From positions 124,001-188,000 of the forward strand of contig CAVQHI010000001.1 of NCBI GenBank assembly GCA_963712305.1: a stretch of 64,000 nucleotides of DNA. The letters are read 5' to 3'. Positions 36,491-45,490 of the stretch are shown here, one piece after another (position 1 is the stretch's first letter; every line of letters begins with the position of its first letter). Source of the stretch: DATFNI01 sp963712305. Lineage in GTDB: Bacteria; Bacteroidota; Rhodothermia; Balneolales; DATFMH01. The translations under genes were made by a program, and so were the position numbers. Below the pieces are notes generated by a model, which ran no database searches, had not been told where the DNA came from, and saw only the letters and a program-made list of their open reading frames with translations.

Positions 36491-38224
36491 ATGAATTCAC
36501 CCAATCATAACGTAAAGAAACATCGGGTCAGATTCCTACCGGTTTTACTGGTGGCTGGATCAATAATACTGTCGTCTTGCAATGACAAGAAGACAGTAGC
36601 CAATAATCCGATGGATATGACGATAACAGAAATTGCAAAAAACAATTCTGACTTCAGTATACTAGCCGGTCTTTTACAAGATGCGGGTCTCGCGGATATG
36701 TTTGACGGTTCGACGGAGTATACCGTATTCGCTCCAACAAATGAGGCGTTTAATAAACTCCCACAAGGGACTTTAACCAGTCTGACTAACGATCAAGTGG
36801 TCAAGATTCTTAGTTATCACGCTATCGGCGGCAAGGTGCTGTCGAGTCAGCTCCAGACCTCACAGGACGTCAAAACGCTTGAAGGCGGAGATCTCTACAT
36901 TACTAAACAGGGCGGCACTGTTTCAATCAATGGGAACGTCACGGTTTCCCAAGCAGATATAGCAGCAAAAAATGGTGTCATACATGCTGTTAACGAAGTC
37001 ATACTGCCTCAAAACATCCGGGCGGCCAATATTGTCGACCTGGCATCATCCAACGCTGATTTCAATACTCTTGTGCAAGCACTTAAAGATGCCGGGTTAG
37101 CCAGTACACTTAGTTACACCGGTCCTTATACGGTATTTGCTCCGACTGACGATGCTTTTGGGAAGCTCCCATCCGGTACACTTTCCAGTTTGACAAATGA
37201 ACAGCTGCAAGAGATTCTTAAATATCACGTTGTTGCCGGGACAGCAAATGCAAGTAGTCTTTCCGACGGCCAGGAACTGACGACACTCAATGGCGATAAG
37301 CTTTACGTAAGCATCGACAATAGCGAAGTTCGTATCAATGGTACACTCGTCACGAGTGCAGATCTGGATGTCAGTAACGGTGTGATACATGTACTTGATA
37401 ATGTTCTGCTTCCGGATGCATTCAGTAACGTGGTTAACAACCTCCAGAAACGGCCTGATTTTTCAACCCTGGTTAGTGCTGTCGTGAGTGCAGATCTTGC
37501 AAGTGCACTCTCTGGTGATGGCCCGTTTACCGTTTTTGCACCGTCGAATGCAGCCTTTGATAAACTTCCCGCTGGAACTCTGTCCAGCCTCACATCGGAA
37601 CAGTTGGCGGATATTCTGAAATACCATGTGATCAACGCAGATGTCAAATCTATGGATCTTAGCAGTGAGCAAGAAGCCACAACTCTTAATGGCGACCATG
37701 TTTTCATTGTTAAAGACTCGCAGGGCAATGTAACTATCAATGGAACTGCAATTGTGACCCAGGCCGATTTGATTTCTTCAAACGGTGTAATTCATTCGAT
37801 TGATAATGTCTTGCTCCCTGATAAATTCACAGATCTTACCAGTGTTGCTGCGAAAAGATATCATCTGAGCCAGTTAGTAAATTTGTTGCAGCAGGCGAAC
37901 CTTATCAGTGCACTACAGGCGCAAGGGCCATTTACCATCTTCGCACCAAGTAATGCAGCTTTTGATAAGCTCCCGGAGGGAACTCTTGATAACTTGACTG
38001 CTCAGCAGGTTCAGGACATTCTCAAGTATCATGTTGTATCTGGCAAGATACTTTCGAGCAACTTACAAGCATCTCAAACGGTGAGTACCCTGCAGGGAAA
38101 TTCGATAACAGTGACGCTTGACAACGGAATGGTTATGATCAATGGAAATGCTGCTGTAACAACAGCAGATCTGATTGGCACCAATGGAGTAATACATATA
38201 ATTGATGGTGTGCTGGTGCCATAA
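36491..38224 (+). CDS. lipoprotein with four fasciclin (FAS1) domains
   Basis: 577 residues from ATG 36491, which has a GAGGTAAT ribosome-binding site; the longer frame from 36371 lacks one. Signal peptide with lipobox LSSC at about residue 31. Four FAS1 domains follow, each with the H1 motif (YTVFAPTNEAFNKLP, YTVFAPTDDAFGKLP, FTVFAPSNAAFDKLP, FTIFAPSNAAFDKLP) and the H2-type NGVIHxIDxVLLP ending. FAS1 domains mediate adhesion in surface-exposed proteins. Domains 3 and 4 are the most alike. Downstream of the sigma/anti-sigma pair, so possibly under its control. Confidence 0.93.
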   Translation: MNSPNHNVKKHRVRFLPVLLVAGSIILSSCNDKKTVANNPMDMTITEIAKNNSDFSILAGLLQDAGLADMFDGSTEYTVFAPTNEAFNKLPQGTLTSLTNDQVVKILSYHAIGGKVLSSQLQTSQDVKTLEGGDLYITKQGGTVSINGNVTVSQADIAAKNGVIHAVNEVILPQNIRAANIVDLASSNADFNTLVQALKDAGLASTLSYTGPYTVFAPTDDAFGKLPSGTLSSLTNEQLQEILKYHVVAGTANASSLSDGQELTTLNGDKLYVSIDNSEVRINGTLVTSADLDVSNGVIHVLDNVLLPDAFSNVVNNLQKRPDFSTLVSAVVSADLASALSGDGPFTVFAPSNAAFDKLPAGTLSSLTSEQLADILKYHVINADVKSMDLSSEQEATTLNGDHVFIVKDSQGNVTINGTAIVTQADLISSNGVIHSIDNVLLPDKFTDLTSVAAKRYHLSQLVNLLQQANLISALQAQGPFTIFAPSNAAFDKLPEGTLDNLTAQQVQDILKYHVVSGKILSSNLQASQTVSTLQGNSITVTLDNGMVMINGNAAVTTADLIGTNGVIHIIDGVLVP

Positions 38225-38301
38225 TTTTCCAAATCCAGATGCTGATTAACGTAGTGATAATATGGTAAAACAGTCTTTATTCATACCGTTATAAGACACA
38301 A

Positions 38302-38330
38302 GAAGGCGCAGGTTTGATATCTGCGCCTTC
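38302..38330. terminator. stem-loop between convergent genes
   Basis: GAAGGCGCAG (38302-38311) pairs perfectly with CTGCGCCTTC (38321-38330), with a 9-base loop. It lies between the convergent FAS1 and PH-like genes. No T tract follows, so termination strength is uncertain. Confidence 0.6.
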
Positions 38331-38355
38331 GCTATAAAATGTAGTGTCATCAACC

Positions 38356-38904
38356 CTAAACAACCGTTGGAATAATTTCTTTCTTTTGTAGATGTTGAAC
38401 GACCTGCTCCAGCTCGTTCGGCTTTTGAGTTCCGATCAAAACCCGCCGACTATTTTTAAGTACCAGCTGTAAACCCATATTGCCCGACACATTGTAAGCC
38501 AGACCTGAAAATCCCCAGCGAAGTCCCCATCCGCCATATTCCACGATTGGACGATACTGGCGAACGACAGCACTGCTAACCTGGTCCCATGCTATATGAC
38601 GTGGTGACCGATGGAATGGCACAAATCGGTAGGTCAGTCCTTCCATATCTATTACCGTTTTTAGCGTCGTAATCCATAAGAGATAGCCTACCAGCAAAAC
38701 TATAATTATTGCAGCAAGCAAAGATATAAACAAGTCCGAATTCGAACCGTTCTGATGCTTAAAAACATTCAGGGCTATAATCATGACTATTAATAATGGG
38801 ATACCCACGGCAATACACCGTATCCATTTTTGGCGAAATTGCTGTTCCTCTGTAAATAGGACCTCTGAATTATCTTTTAACGACATAGCTCTTCGATTAT
38901 GCAT
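38356..38904 (-). CDS. two-TM hypothetical protein with PH-like C-terminus
   Basis: 182 residues with TM helices at about 29-47 and 58-78, then a soluble ~100-residue domain beginning GLTYRFVPFHRSP and containing an internal IAWDQVSSAVVRQY strand and LGTQKP-like end (VLIGTQKPNELEQVV). The pattern of a membrane hairpin followed by a small beta domain resembles bacterial PH-like proteins (DUF6141 type). No function is known. Start alternatives exist at residue 7 (MSLKDN). Confidence 0.65.
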   Translation of the reverse strand: MHNRRAMSLKDNSEVLFTEEQQFRQKWIRCIAVGIPLLIVMIIALNVFKHQNGSNSDLFISLLAAIIIVLLVGYLLWITTLKTVIDMEGLTYRFVPFHRSPRHIAWDQVSSAVVRQYRPIVEYGGWGLRWGFSGLAYNVSGNMGLQLVLKNSRRVLIGTQKPNELEQVVQHLQKKEIIPTVV

Positions 38905-39142
38905 ACGTGATGCTTTACTTAATCGTTAAACGTAGTAAAGATTCCGTTCTTCCGCATCTGTAAATGAACTGCTTTTAAAATATCATTTTGATTTTGTATC
39001 TCTATGCTACGGAACCAACAATATAACGGGGTTGTTTACCGGGTAGAGTCTGAAAAGCTGCTCAAAATACCCTTACCTCGCCGATATGTACTGGCTAAAC
39101 AGCAGAGATACATGCACAAGTCAACCACATAATAATTCCGCC

Positions 39143-39907
39143 ATGAAATCAATATTCATCAATCTTCACGGCTTGCTCACTTTGTTTCTGGTTGCAGGAT
39201 TAATGATTTCAGTCATGTCCGGCTGTTCATCCAGAATGCTGTTACAACCGGCACAAAAACCAAATCAAGTGTTATTGTCCAATTTCCAGGTCACTCTGAA
39301 AAATTTTGATACCGATCAATTCAATACAGGCGACTATGCCAGCCTTAATGTGGCATTACGAGAACAGGCCTTTCCCAGTGCAGATCTTGTACAGGTTCAC
39401 CGCAGATTTAATCCAAAACAAAATAAGCTGATCAAACAGCAACTTGACTCCGTTTACACAGTACTACAGAGAGACTTCAAGGATATAGGCATGAATCTTC
39501 TCCCCTCTAACTACCTGGCCGGCAAAAGAGATATTCCGGTTGGCCCATATGGTTTCCCTCACAGCTCCGATATCAAAACAAATGCAAAAGAAGCTGATGC
39601 CGCGTTAGATATCACCATGTATCTTGAGGCACAAAGTATTGATGTCAACCCCATTGCACCTTATACCAATGACGTTCGCTATCGACCCAGACTCACTGTT
39701 AGTTTAAAATTGGTATCAAACAGCGGGAATGTAATCTGGAAAGATGAAGAAGTCACTGTCAGTAAACAACTTGTAGAGATTGAAGAGCGTACATCCGGTG
39801 TTAAAACTCTTGAAGTACATTCTGAACCGGATTTGTCAGACATGGTAAACAGTGCCATCCAGGAAATGATCAGCAGGTTACCGGTGTCACTGCGAAAAGC
39901 ATCCTGA
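39143..39907 (+). CDS. hypothetical lipoprotein
   Basis: 254 residues from ATG 39143, chosen because it begins a clean lipoprotein signal (MKSIFINLHGLLTLFLVAGL, lipobox VMSGC at about 24-28). The mature part contains LLQPAQKPNQVLLSNFQVTL near 33 and a RPRLTVSLKLVSNSGNVIWKD strand pair near 190. No catalytic motif is recognised. It ends just before a long hairpin element. Function unknown; probably anchored at the periplasmic face. Confidence 0.72.
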   Translation: MKSIFINLHGLLTLFLVAGLMISVMSGCSSRMLLQPAQKPNQVLLSNFQVTLKNFDTDQFNTGDYASLNVALREQAFPSADLVQVHRRFNPKQNKLIKQQLDSVYTVLQRDFKDIGMNLLPSNYLAGKRDIPVGPYGFPHSSDIKTNAKEADAALDITMYLEAQSIDVNPIAPYTNDVRYRPRLTVSLKLVSNSGNVIWKDEEVTVSKQLVEIEERTSGVKTLEVHSEPDLSDMVNSAIQEMISRLPVSLRKAS

Positions 39908-39924
39908 AATCTGACTTATATTAA

Positions 39925-40005
39925 CGAAATGGGAAATTTGAGAGATCCGGAGAATGGCTCGTATCCTTTGGCATATTTTCGAACCAGTTCTCCGGTCCCA
40001 TTTCG
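39925..40005. repeat. 81-bp imperfect hairpin after the lipoprotein gene
   Basis: Outer arms CGAAATGGGA (39925-39934) and TCCCATTTCG (39996-40005) pair perfectly. An inner arm CCGGAGAA...TGGCTCG pairs imperfectly with CGAACCAGTTCTCCGG. It starts 17 bases after the stop codon and could terminate transcription or be a dispersed palindrome. Confidence 0.6.
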
Positions 40006-40294
40006 GCCGCCCCTATGGCCTCTCGTTGTTTTGGGGTGGCTTTTCAGAATTTCTCAGCAAATGGGAAAACCGTCTGTACTTGTAAATCCTATCTAGTCAT
40101 TGTGGGTTCTCAGGTTTTCTCAATTCCATTCTTAAGGCCTTCCTGATAAAGCCCTTTTTCCGGAAAAGCCCATTATATCACCATTTGTTGTAATACTTAT
40201 ATCAAAAAGACGAGTAACGGAGCATTCAATTTCCATCGTCATTAGGTCAGGTGCTTATTCTACTACTTATACACCTGTGACGAATGAATACCCC

Positions 40295-40659
40295 TAATTA
40301 ACGTGAGTTCGAGATAAGTTGATAATGTTAGTAACAGTTTTTTTTGGTATTTTTAGCCTTTTTGACCCCTCAATCCCCTAAAAGGGACTTTCTTTTCCCC
40401 TTTAGACCAGTAAGATCATCCTCGTTTTATATGCGGTGTTATACACCATGTTATTCCACGATTTTACCTGGTCAGGGGAACACACACTAAAGGACGGGCT
40501 CGTAGCCCAAGGGGAGCACGTGTTCCCTGACAAGGTACATGATCTTTTACTACGAGTTTAACTGACTTTTACTATACGAGGGGGTTAGGGGGTAAAGATC
40601 TGGTGCCTTCACCGACTGATAATTTGTGGGATTTTATTATATCGAACTCACGTTAATTA
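40295..40659. mobile_element. MITE-like element with 18-bp terminal inverted repeats
   Basis: Perfect inverted repeats TAATTAACGTGAGTTCGA at 40295-40312 and 40642-40659, total span 365 bases. No ORF inside. A second inverted pair lies within: ACCTGGTCAGGGGAACAC against GTGTTCCCTGACAAGGT. A C/G-tract (CCCCTAAAAGGGACTTTC) of a kind common between FCB-group genes also occurs. Target duplication unclear, possibly TA. Confidence 0.55.
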
Positions 40660-40688
40660 AATTACATTTTTTTGATTGGCTACTTACG

Positions 40689-40722
40689 CACCCTGTCAGG
40701 GTTTATTGACCCTGACAGGGTG
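40689..40722 (-). terminator. 14-bp perfect inverted repeat downstream of the amidase gene
   Basis: CACCCTGTCAGGGT (40689-40702) and ACCCTGACAGGGTG (40709-40722) with a 6-base loop, 28 bases after the amidase stop on the minus strand. It could act as a terminator or be a dispersed palindrome. Confidence 0.55.
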
Positions 40723-40750
40723 ATAAATAAATTAAAATGAACAAACCGGA

Positions 40751-42403
40751 TCAGCTCTGTGATTCAGGCTTAGGCAGGCCAATGTTTGGTCTGAATGCTG
40801 GTTTTCTGCGAGCTTTGGTTGCCTGTTCAAATGCATAGGCATATTTCAGGAGCTTCGGTTCACTCCATGCTTCTGCGAAAAACGAGATCCCTACCGGCAG
40901 ATCGTGAATGTATCCTGCGGGAACGGTGATATCAGGATATCCTGCCCTTGCTGCGGGCGATGAACTTCCGCCTGTATCATGATCTCCATTTACCACGTCG
41001 ATTGTCCATGCCGGACCGGCAGTCGGTGCTATGATAGCATCCAGGTTGTATTTCTTCATGGTCGCATCTATCCCCTCTTCACGGGAAACCCGGCGTGATT
41101 TGGCGAGGGCGTCTTTATATGCCTTCTCAGTCAGGGGACCTTTTTTCTCCGCCATCACCAGGATTTCCTGACCAAAATAGGGCATCGATTCGGCTTTATG
41201 CGCCTTATTAAATTCAATGATGTCTTTCAGTGTCTTGACCTTGACATTTGGGTTAACGGTCTTCAGGTATTCATTCAGATCGTTCTTGAAATCATAGAGA
41301 AGTACCTGAAATTCAGCGTCTCCCCCTCCCTTTTCTTTCGGATCGATATTTGCCGGATCCACGATGATTGCTCCTGCTTTTTTCATGGCTTCAATTGATG
41401 CTTCCATGATGTCATCTGTATCCTTATTGAATCCAAAGAAATTGCGTGCAACGCCAATCCGGGCGCCTTTTAATCCATTTGGGTCAAGAAATTGGGTATA
41501 ATCGGTATGAGAATTCCCTTTGCTATCAGAGGTCGCCGGATCCCTGGAATCGATGCCGGTCAGAGCACCAAGAAGAATAGCTGCGTCCTTAACTGTTCTG
41601 GCCATCGATCCGGGGGTATCCTGGGTATGTGAAAGTGGGATAATTCCTCCTCTGCTCCATAAGCCAACGGTAGGTTTGACTCCTACAACGCCATTCATTG
41701 AAGATGGACAGACAACCGAACCATCGGTCTCTGTTCCAATAGCGATTGTACATAAACTGGCAGATGCAGCAGCTCCTGACCCGGAACTTGACCCGCACGG
41801 ATTGCGATCCAAAACATTCGGATTGCGAGTCTGTCCCCCCCGGCCGCTCCAGCCGCTGGAAGAGTGAGTCGAACGGAAATTAGCCCATTCACTAAGATTG
41901 GTTTTCGCAAGGATAATAGCACCGGCTTCCCTGAGTTTCTGAGCGATAAAGGAATCCTTGCTTGCAACATTACCCACAAGGGCAAGTGCACCGGCAGTGG
42001 TCATCATCTTATCACCAGTCTCAATGTTGTCTTTGATCATTACCGGAATACCATGCAAAGGTCCTCTAACCTTTCCATCGGCCCGTTCTTTATCGAGTTG
42101 TCGTGCTATGTCAAGAGCATCCGGGTTTAGTTCGATCACGGAATTGAGCGTGGGTCCGTTTTTGTCAATCTCATTGATGCGATCAAGATACATCTGAGTA
42201 ATCTTTTCGGCTGTATATTTGCCCGACTTCATAGCATCCTGAAGCTCGTCTACCGTGATTTCATCGAGTTCAAAATCACCGGGCTTCACCGGCTTTGCAG
42301 CCGCTCGTCGCTCTTCCGGTTTGCATCCACTGACGCTTCCGAGTCCAAAGCCAGCTGCAGCACCACCTATTACACTAACCTTTAGAAAGTCCTTCCTCTT
42401 CAT
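40751..42403 (-). CDS. amidase signature family hydrolase, exported
   Basis: 550 residues. The N-terminus is MKRKDFLKVSVIGGAAAGFG with a following GCK, resembling a Tat/lipoprotein-type signal. The amidase signature is complete: K124 in GIPVMIKDNIETG, the Ser-rich loop NPCGSSSGSG at 201-210 with the cis-serine, and the nucleophile S229 in GTETDGSV, then CPSSMNGVVGVKPTVGLWSR. Similar exported amidases hydrolyse small amides; the substrate cannot be read from sequence. It is a single-gene unit with a stem-loop downstream. Confidence 0.92.
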   Translation of the reverse strand: MKRKDFLKVSVIGGAAAGFGLGSVSGCKPEERRAAAKPVKPGDFELDEITVDELQDAMKSGKYTAEKITQMYLDRINEIDKNGPTLNSVIELNPDALDIARQLDKERADGKVRGPLHGIPVMIKDNIETGDKMMTTAGALALVGNVASKDSFIAQKLREAGAIILAKTNLSEWANFRSTHSSSGWSGRGGQTRNPNVLDRNPCGSSSGSGAAASASLCTIAIGTETDGSVVCPSSMNGVVGVKPTVGLWSRGGIIPLSHTQDTPGSMARTVKDAAILLGALTGIDSRDPATSDSKGNSHTDYTQFLDPNGLKGARIGVARNFFGFNKDTDDIMEASIEAMKKAGAIIVDPANIDPKEKGGGDAEFQVLLYDFKNDLNEYLKTVNPNVKVKTLKDIIEFNKAHKAESMPYFGQEILVMAEKKGPLTEKAYKDALAKSRRVSREEGIDATMKKYNLDAIIAPTAGPAWTIDVVNGDHDTGGSSSPAARAGYPDITVPAGYIHDLPVGISFFAEAWSEPKLLKYAYAFEQATKARRKPAFRPNIGLPKPESQS

Positions 42404-42765
42404 ATAAACTCCTGTTTAGCTGTCCATCACACCAATTTTATCATTCAATAAAACAATTCTGGTATTCCTGTGCAGCCGTCTGACGGTTGAGTGAGTATCC
42501 AGAAAAAGCAACCTACTAAACGGGAGTTAATATGGCAACGAGGTTTACATATTGTTGCAATTGGAACATCTATTTAAGGACCAAAAGGTATTGAGTACCA
42601 AATCAACTGCCAAAAATTGGCCAAGATGACCAAGTGAAAAATTTTCACAATTACACTGATGGGTGGAATCGCAATACAATTCATCCGGCTTATAAATGGG
42701 GAACAAGTTTAATCTATTACGATCTGCGTTAATTATCTTTGGGTCTATTGATGATCGGTAACTCA
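42404..42765. other. intergenic region between amidase and kinase remnant
   Basis: About 360 bases. A very short open frame MATRFTYCC... begins at 42532 after a GGGAG site but ends after about 20 codons. I see nothing else supported. Confidence 0.35.
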
Positions 42766-43589
42766 TTATGAAAGAAGCGAATTACCAATCCCTTTAGTAT
42801 CTGTTTTTTCAAATGTAAGCATGAATTGCGTTCCCCCTTCAACCGTCTGGTAGCTAAAGTTGGCCCCTAGTTGGCTGGATAGCGTTTCAATTAATTGCAT
42901 CCCTAATGATTTATTACTACTAAACTTTGTGAAATCCGGGGAAGTCCCTTCCCATTGTCCACTATCTGGATACTGATGATGTTTTCGTGTTCTTTCAGTA
43001 TTACCGACAAGGTTCCTTCCTTTTGTGCGTCGAAAGCATGTTTCAACACGTTGGTGACTACTTCATTGATGATCAGGGAAAATGGGATGGCCTGGTTGAT
43101 ATTGAGACTGATCCTTTGGAGATCGAAGTTTAGATCTAACTCAATATTCGTTTGAAATGTTTGTACAATTCCGGTCACCAGTTTCTCAATATTCTTATCA
43201 GCTTCCAGCTTAGAAATGCTTTCAGATTGATACATCAGTTCATGGATGGATCCCATGGTTTTAATGCGGCCTAAACTGGAATATAATTTTTGTCTCAGGT
43301 TCTCATTTTTCTCATCGAAAGCCTGCAATTCCATCATACCAGATACTACGGCAAGATTGTTTTTTACCCGATGGTGAATTTCCTGTAAGAGTGTTTCTTT
43401 CTCTGCCAGGGATTCGACTAACCCTAATTCCGCTTGTTTTATTTTTTCAATATCAGTGCATGTGCCATACCATTTAAGAATTTCCCCTTTTTCATTAATC
43501 TCTGGGATCCCCCTTATTAACCACCACATATAGGTTCCGTCATACCATCGAAGCCGGGATTCGACACTATATTCCGCCTGATTTTTCTC
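42766..43589 (-). pseudogene. HisKA_2/HWE-type sensor histidine kinase remnant
   Basis: The upstream frame is open from 43589 but has no start; it begins inside a PAS fold (ESRLRWYDGTY...WYGTCTDIEKI), then has the HisKA_2 phosphoacceptor region ETLLQEIHHRVKNNLAVVSG and an HATPase N-box region SLIINEVVTNVLKHAF. At 42938-42941 (GGGG on the plus strand) the frame is lost just after IVDNGKGLP. Adding one base restores PDFTKFSSNKSLGMQLIETL and ...GGTQFMLTFEK up to TAA at 42766. So it lacks its N-terminus and carries a one-base deletion in a homopolymer, which could also be a sequencing error. Confidence 0.82.
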
Positions 43590-43674
43590 TCATTTTATAC
43601 AAAACAATAAGGTGTTTCTAAAGTCAACAAAAAACTTAGTATAACTGTTCAAAACAAACTTAATTGCAAATGCT

Positions 43675-43799
43675 ATCCGGCAGCGATTGTGAGACCTCCC
43701 CCAGCCCCCTCCACATTCGTGGAAGTGGGCTCGTGTGTTGTGCAAGTATTTCGAGCGTTGCGCCCTAATTACGAGATCCGCCTGCGGTGGATGACATTC
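43675..43799. repeat. 125-bp direct repeat, copy 1
   Basis: Begins ATCCGGCAGCGATTGTGAG and matches the copy at 44034-44158 without length change, by eye roughly nine bases in ten. It contains the small stem TCCAC-attc-GTGGA. No coding capacity. Between the copies lie GGGGTAGGGTAATC at 43836 and 43870. Confidence 0.85.
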
Positions 43800-44033
43800 C
43801 TTCATGTTCGGGTTGCAGGCGGTGAGGTAATCGGCGGGGTAGGGTAATCACGGTTGTAATGGTAATCATGGGGTAGGGTAATCGCGGGGGATTACCCCTA
43901 CGTTTTACAAAATTTCGATTATTTTTTCTCTTTTTGCGTTGGTTGCGCAGGGGTGTCCATATACACTATTGCTACACCACATCTGTCATTCTGATGTTCT
44001 TCGATTTGTCGAAGAACGTAGAATCCCGTCAGC

Positions 44034-44158
44034 ATCCGGCAACGATTGTGAGACCTCTCCCAATCCCCTCCACATTCGTGGAAGTGGGCTCGTGTGTTGT
44101 GCAAGTGTTTCGAGCGTTGCGCCCTAATTATGTGATTCGCCTGCGGCGGATGACATTC
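44034..44158. repeat. 125-bp direct repeat, copy 2
   Basis: Second copy of the repeat at 43675-43799. Immediately upstream is a palindrome around 43994-44019 (GTTCTTCGATTTGTCGAAGAAC). The whole stretch 43590-44339 holds only repeats of this kind and no gene. Confidence 0.85.
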
Positions 44159-44339
44159 GATATTAGTTGTGTTTGGATTACAGGCGGCGTTCTGGGTTTT
44201 GCGACATGCCTTTGTAATAACGATCTCCGCTCTCTGAATATAATAAGTTAACGTAATGCTCGTCTCTCACGATCTCTCCACTTTAAAAACACAAAGCCCT
44301 GCTTACTTCACGCAAACAAGGCTTGAATGTTGATATTTG

Positions 44340-44411
44340 CTCCCCGGGTAGGACTCGAACCTACAACCCTGCGGTTAACAGCCGCATGCTCTGCCATTGA
44401 GCTACCGAGGA
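44340..44411 (-). tRNA. tRNA-Asn (anticodon GTT)
   Basis: Cloverleaf on the minus strand: acceptor TCCTCGG pairs with CCGGGGA (one G-U pair), D-arm around AGCTCAATGGCAGAGC, anticodon arm GCGGC-TGTTAAC-CGC with GTT, and T-arm GTAGGTTCGAGTCCTAC. 72 nucleotides with discriminator G; the CCA end is not encoded. Confidence 0.95.
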
Positions 44412-44454
44412 ATAATGGCATTGTATTAAGGAAACAATCTGTCATTTTTAATCT

Positions 44455-44532
44455 GGACTCGAACCTACATCCCGAAAGCTTTCGGGATAACAGCCGCTTC
44501 CTTAAAGTACCCGGAATTGAGATACCTGGAAA
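44455..44532 (-). pseudogene. tRNA-Asn-like fragment
   Basis: Minus-strand sequence shares GCGGCTGTTA (44488-44497) and TGTAGGTTCGAGTCC (44455-44469) with the intact tRNA-Asn 45 bases away, plus a diverged 5' part (GGTATCTCAAT). The section between, which would be the 3' half of the anticodon stem and variable loop, is replaced by the 18-bp palindrome TCCCGAAAGCTTTCGGGA (44470-44487). It cannot fold as a normal tRNA. Confidence 0.7.
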
Positions 44533-44668
44533 TGACAGAATTTCTTTCTCAACAAGTAAAAGAATATGAGCTTTTAATCAAGCGGACCGTGTCCGCCGTA
44601 GGAGCCACAGCTCTAAAGGCGGATGCAAATATAACATGAGCTCACTACATATGTCAACTCAAAATTGA

Positions 44669-45433
44669 CTATTTCTGAAATTTCTTAAATGTCAATACTT
44701 CTTCAGGATAAAAAACCTGTTCCAGGATCAGTCCATTTGCCGGAGCGGTTGTACCGCTGCGGTGTTTGCCGGGTTCGTCAAGCAGTTGCTTTACACTTTC
44801 CACGGATCGCTTGTGAAGCCCCACCTGAACTAACGTCCCAACAATTCTGCGTACCATATTATGCAGGAACCGGTTTGCCCGGATGTGGTAAATGATCGTC
44901 GAATCCCACTCTTCCAGTTCGGTTGTGTAAATAGTGCAAATCGTGTTCTGTAAATTGGGATTCTTACGGCAGAAGCTCAGAAAATCATGTTCTCCAATAA
45001 ACAACTCCGCAGATTCTCTCATACTGCTCGTGTCAAACTCCCTGAAGTTTTCCCATGCCTGATGATATACCAATGGATTTGGTTCAGTCAGGATATGATA
45101 TCGGTACTCCCTGGCGGACGCCAAAAAACGGGCATGAAAATCACCCGGTACCTCCTGAATATCAGTAACGGCGATTGTTTTGGGAAGCACGCCATACATA
45201 CTCTTCAGAAAAGTCTTGCGCCTTAAATGGTGGATGGAATCGAAATGAGCGACCTGTCCCCTCGCGTGAACCCCCGCATCCGTCCTGCCAGCACCCATTA
45301 TCTGAATATCTTCCCTCAGAATCTGTTTCAATGCCGCTGTAATCACATCCTGAACCGTCAGTTCATCCGGCTGAGACTGCCAGCCTGAGTAAGGAGCGCC
45401 GTCGTATGCTATCGTAATTTTGTATCGGGGCAC
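44669..45433 (-). CDS. truA: tRNA pseudouridine(38-40) synthase TruA
   Basis: Isomerises uridine at positions 38-40 of tRNA anticodon arms. The 254-residue protein has the TruA N-terminus YKITIAYDGAPYSGWQ, the catalytic aspartate D52 in GAGRTDAGVHARGQVAHF, the YRYHI motif near 108 and the C-terminal RFLHNMVRRIVGTLV near 195. Full length. Located on the minus strand after the DUF5683 gene with a strong stem-loop between them, so it may have its own promoter. Confidence 0.96.
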   Translation of the reverse strand: MPRYKITIAYDGAPYSGWQSQPDELTVQDVITAALKQILREDIQIMGAGRTDAGVHARGQVAHFDSIHHLRRKTFLKSMYGVLPKTIAVTDIQEVPGDFHARFLASAREYRYHILTEPNPLVYHQAWENFREFDTSSMRESAELFIGEHDFLSFCRKNPNLQNTICTIYTTELEEWDSTIIYHIRANRFLHNMVRRIVGTLVQVGLHKRSVESVKQLLDEPGKHRSGTTAPANGLILEQVFYPEEVLTFKKFQK

Positions 45434-45453
45434 AATAGATGGTTAATCATTTC

Positions 45454-45486
45454 AAGGATGCCATCACTCCGGGTGATGGCATCCTT
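45454..45486 (-). terminator. 14-bp perfect stem-loop between DUF5683 gene and truA
   Basis: AAGGATGCCATCAC (45454-45467) pairs with GTGATGGCATCCTT (45473-45486), with a 5-base loop. It begins 4 bases after the DUF5683 stop. Strong hairpin, but no clear T tract. Confidence 0.65.
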
Positions 45487-45490
45487 GTTA

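Noticed and set aside
42545..42766. 73-codon minus-strand frame
   Set aside because: Abuts the end of the kinase remnant; no start context or recognised domain.
44327..44569. 80-codon plus-strand frame with PRVGLEPTTLRLTAACSAI
   Set aside because: This is the well-known false translation of the antisense strand of a tRNA gene; it lies over tRNA-Asn.
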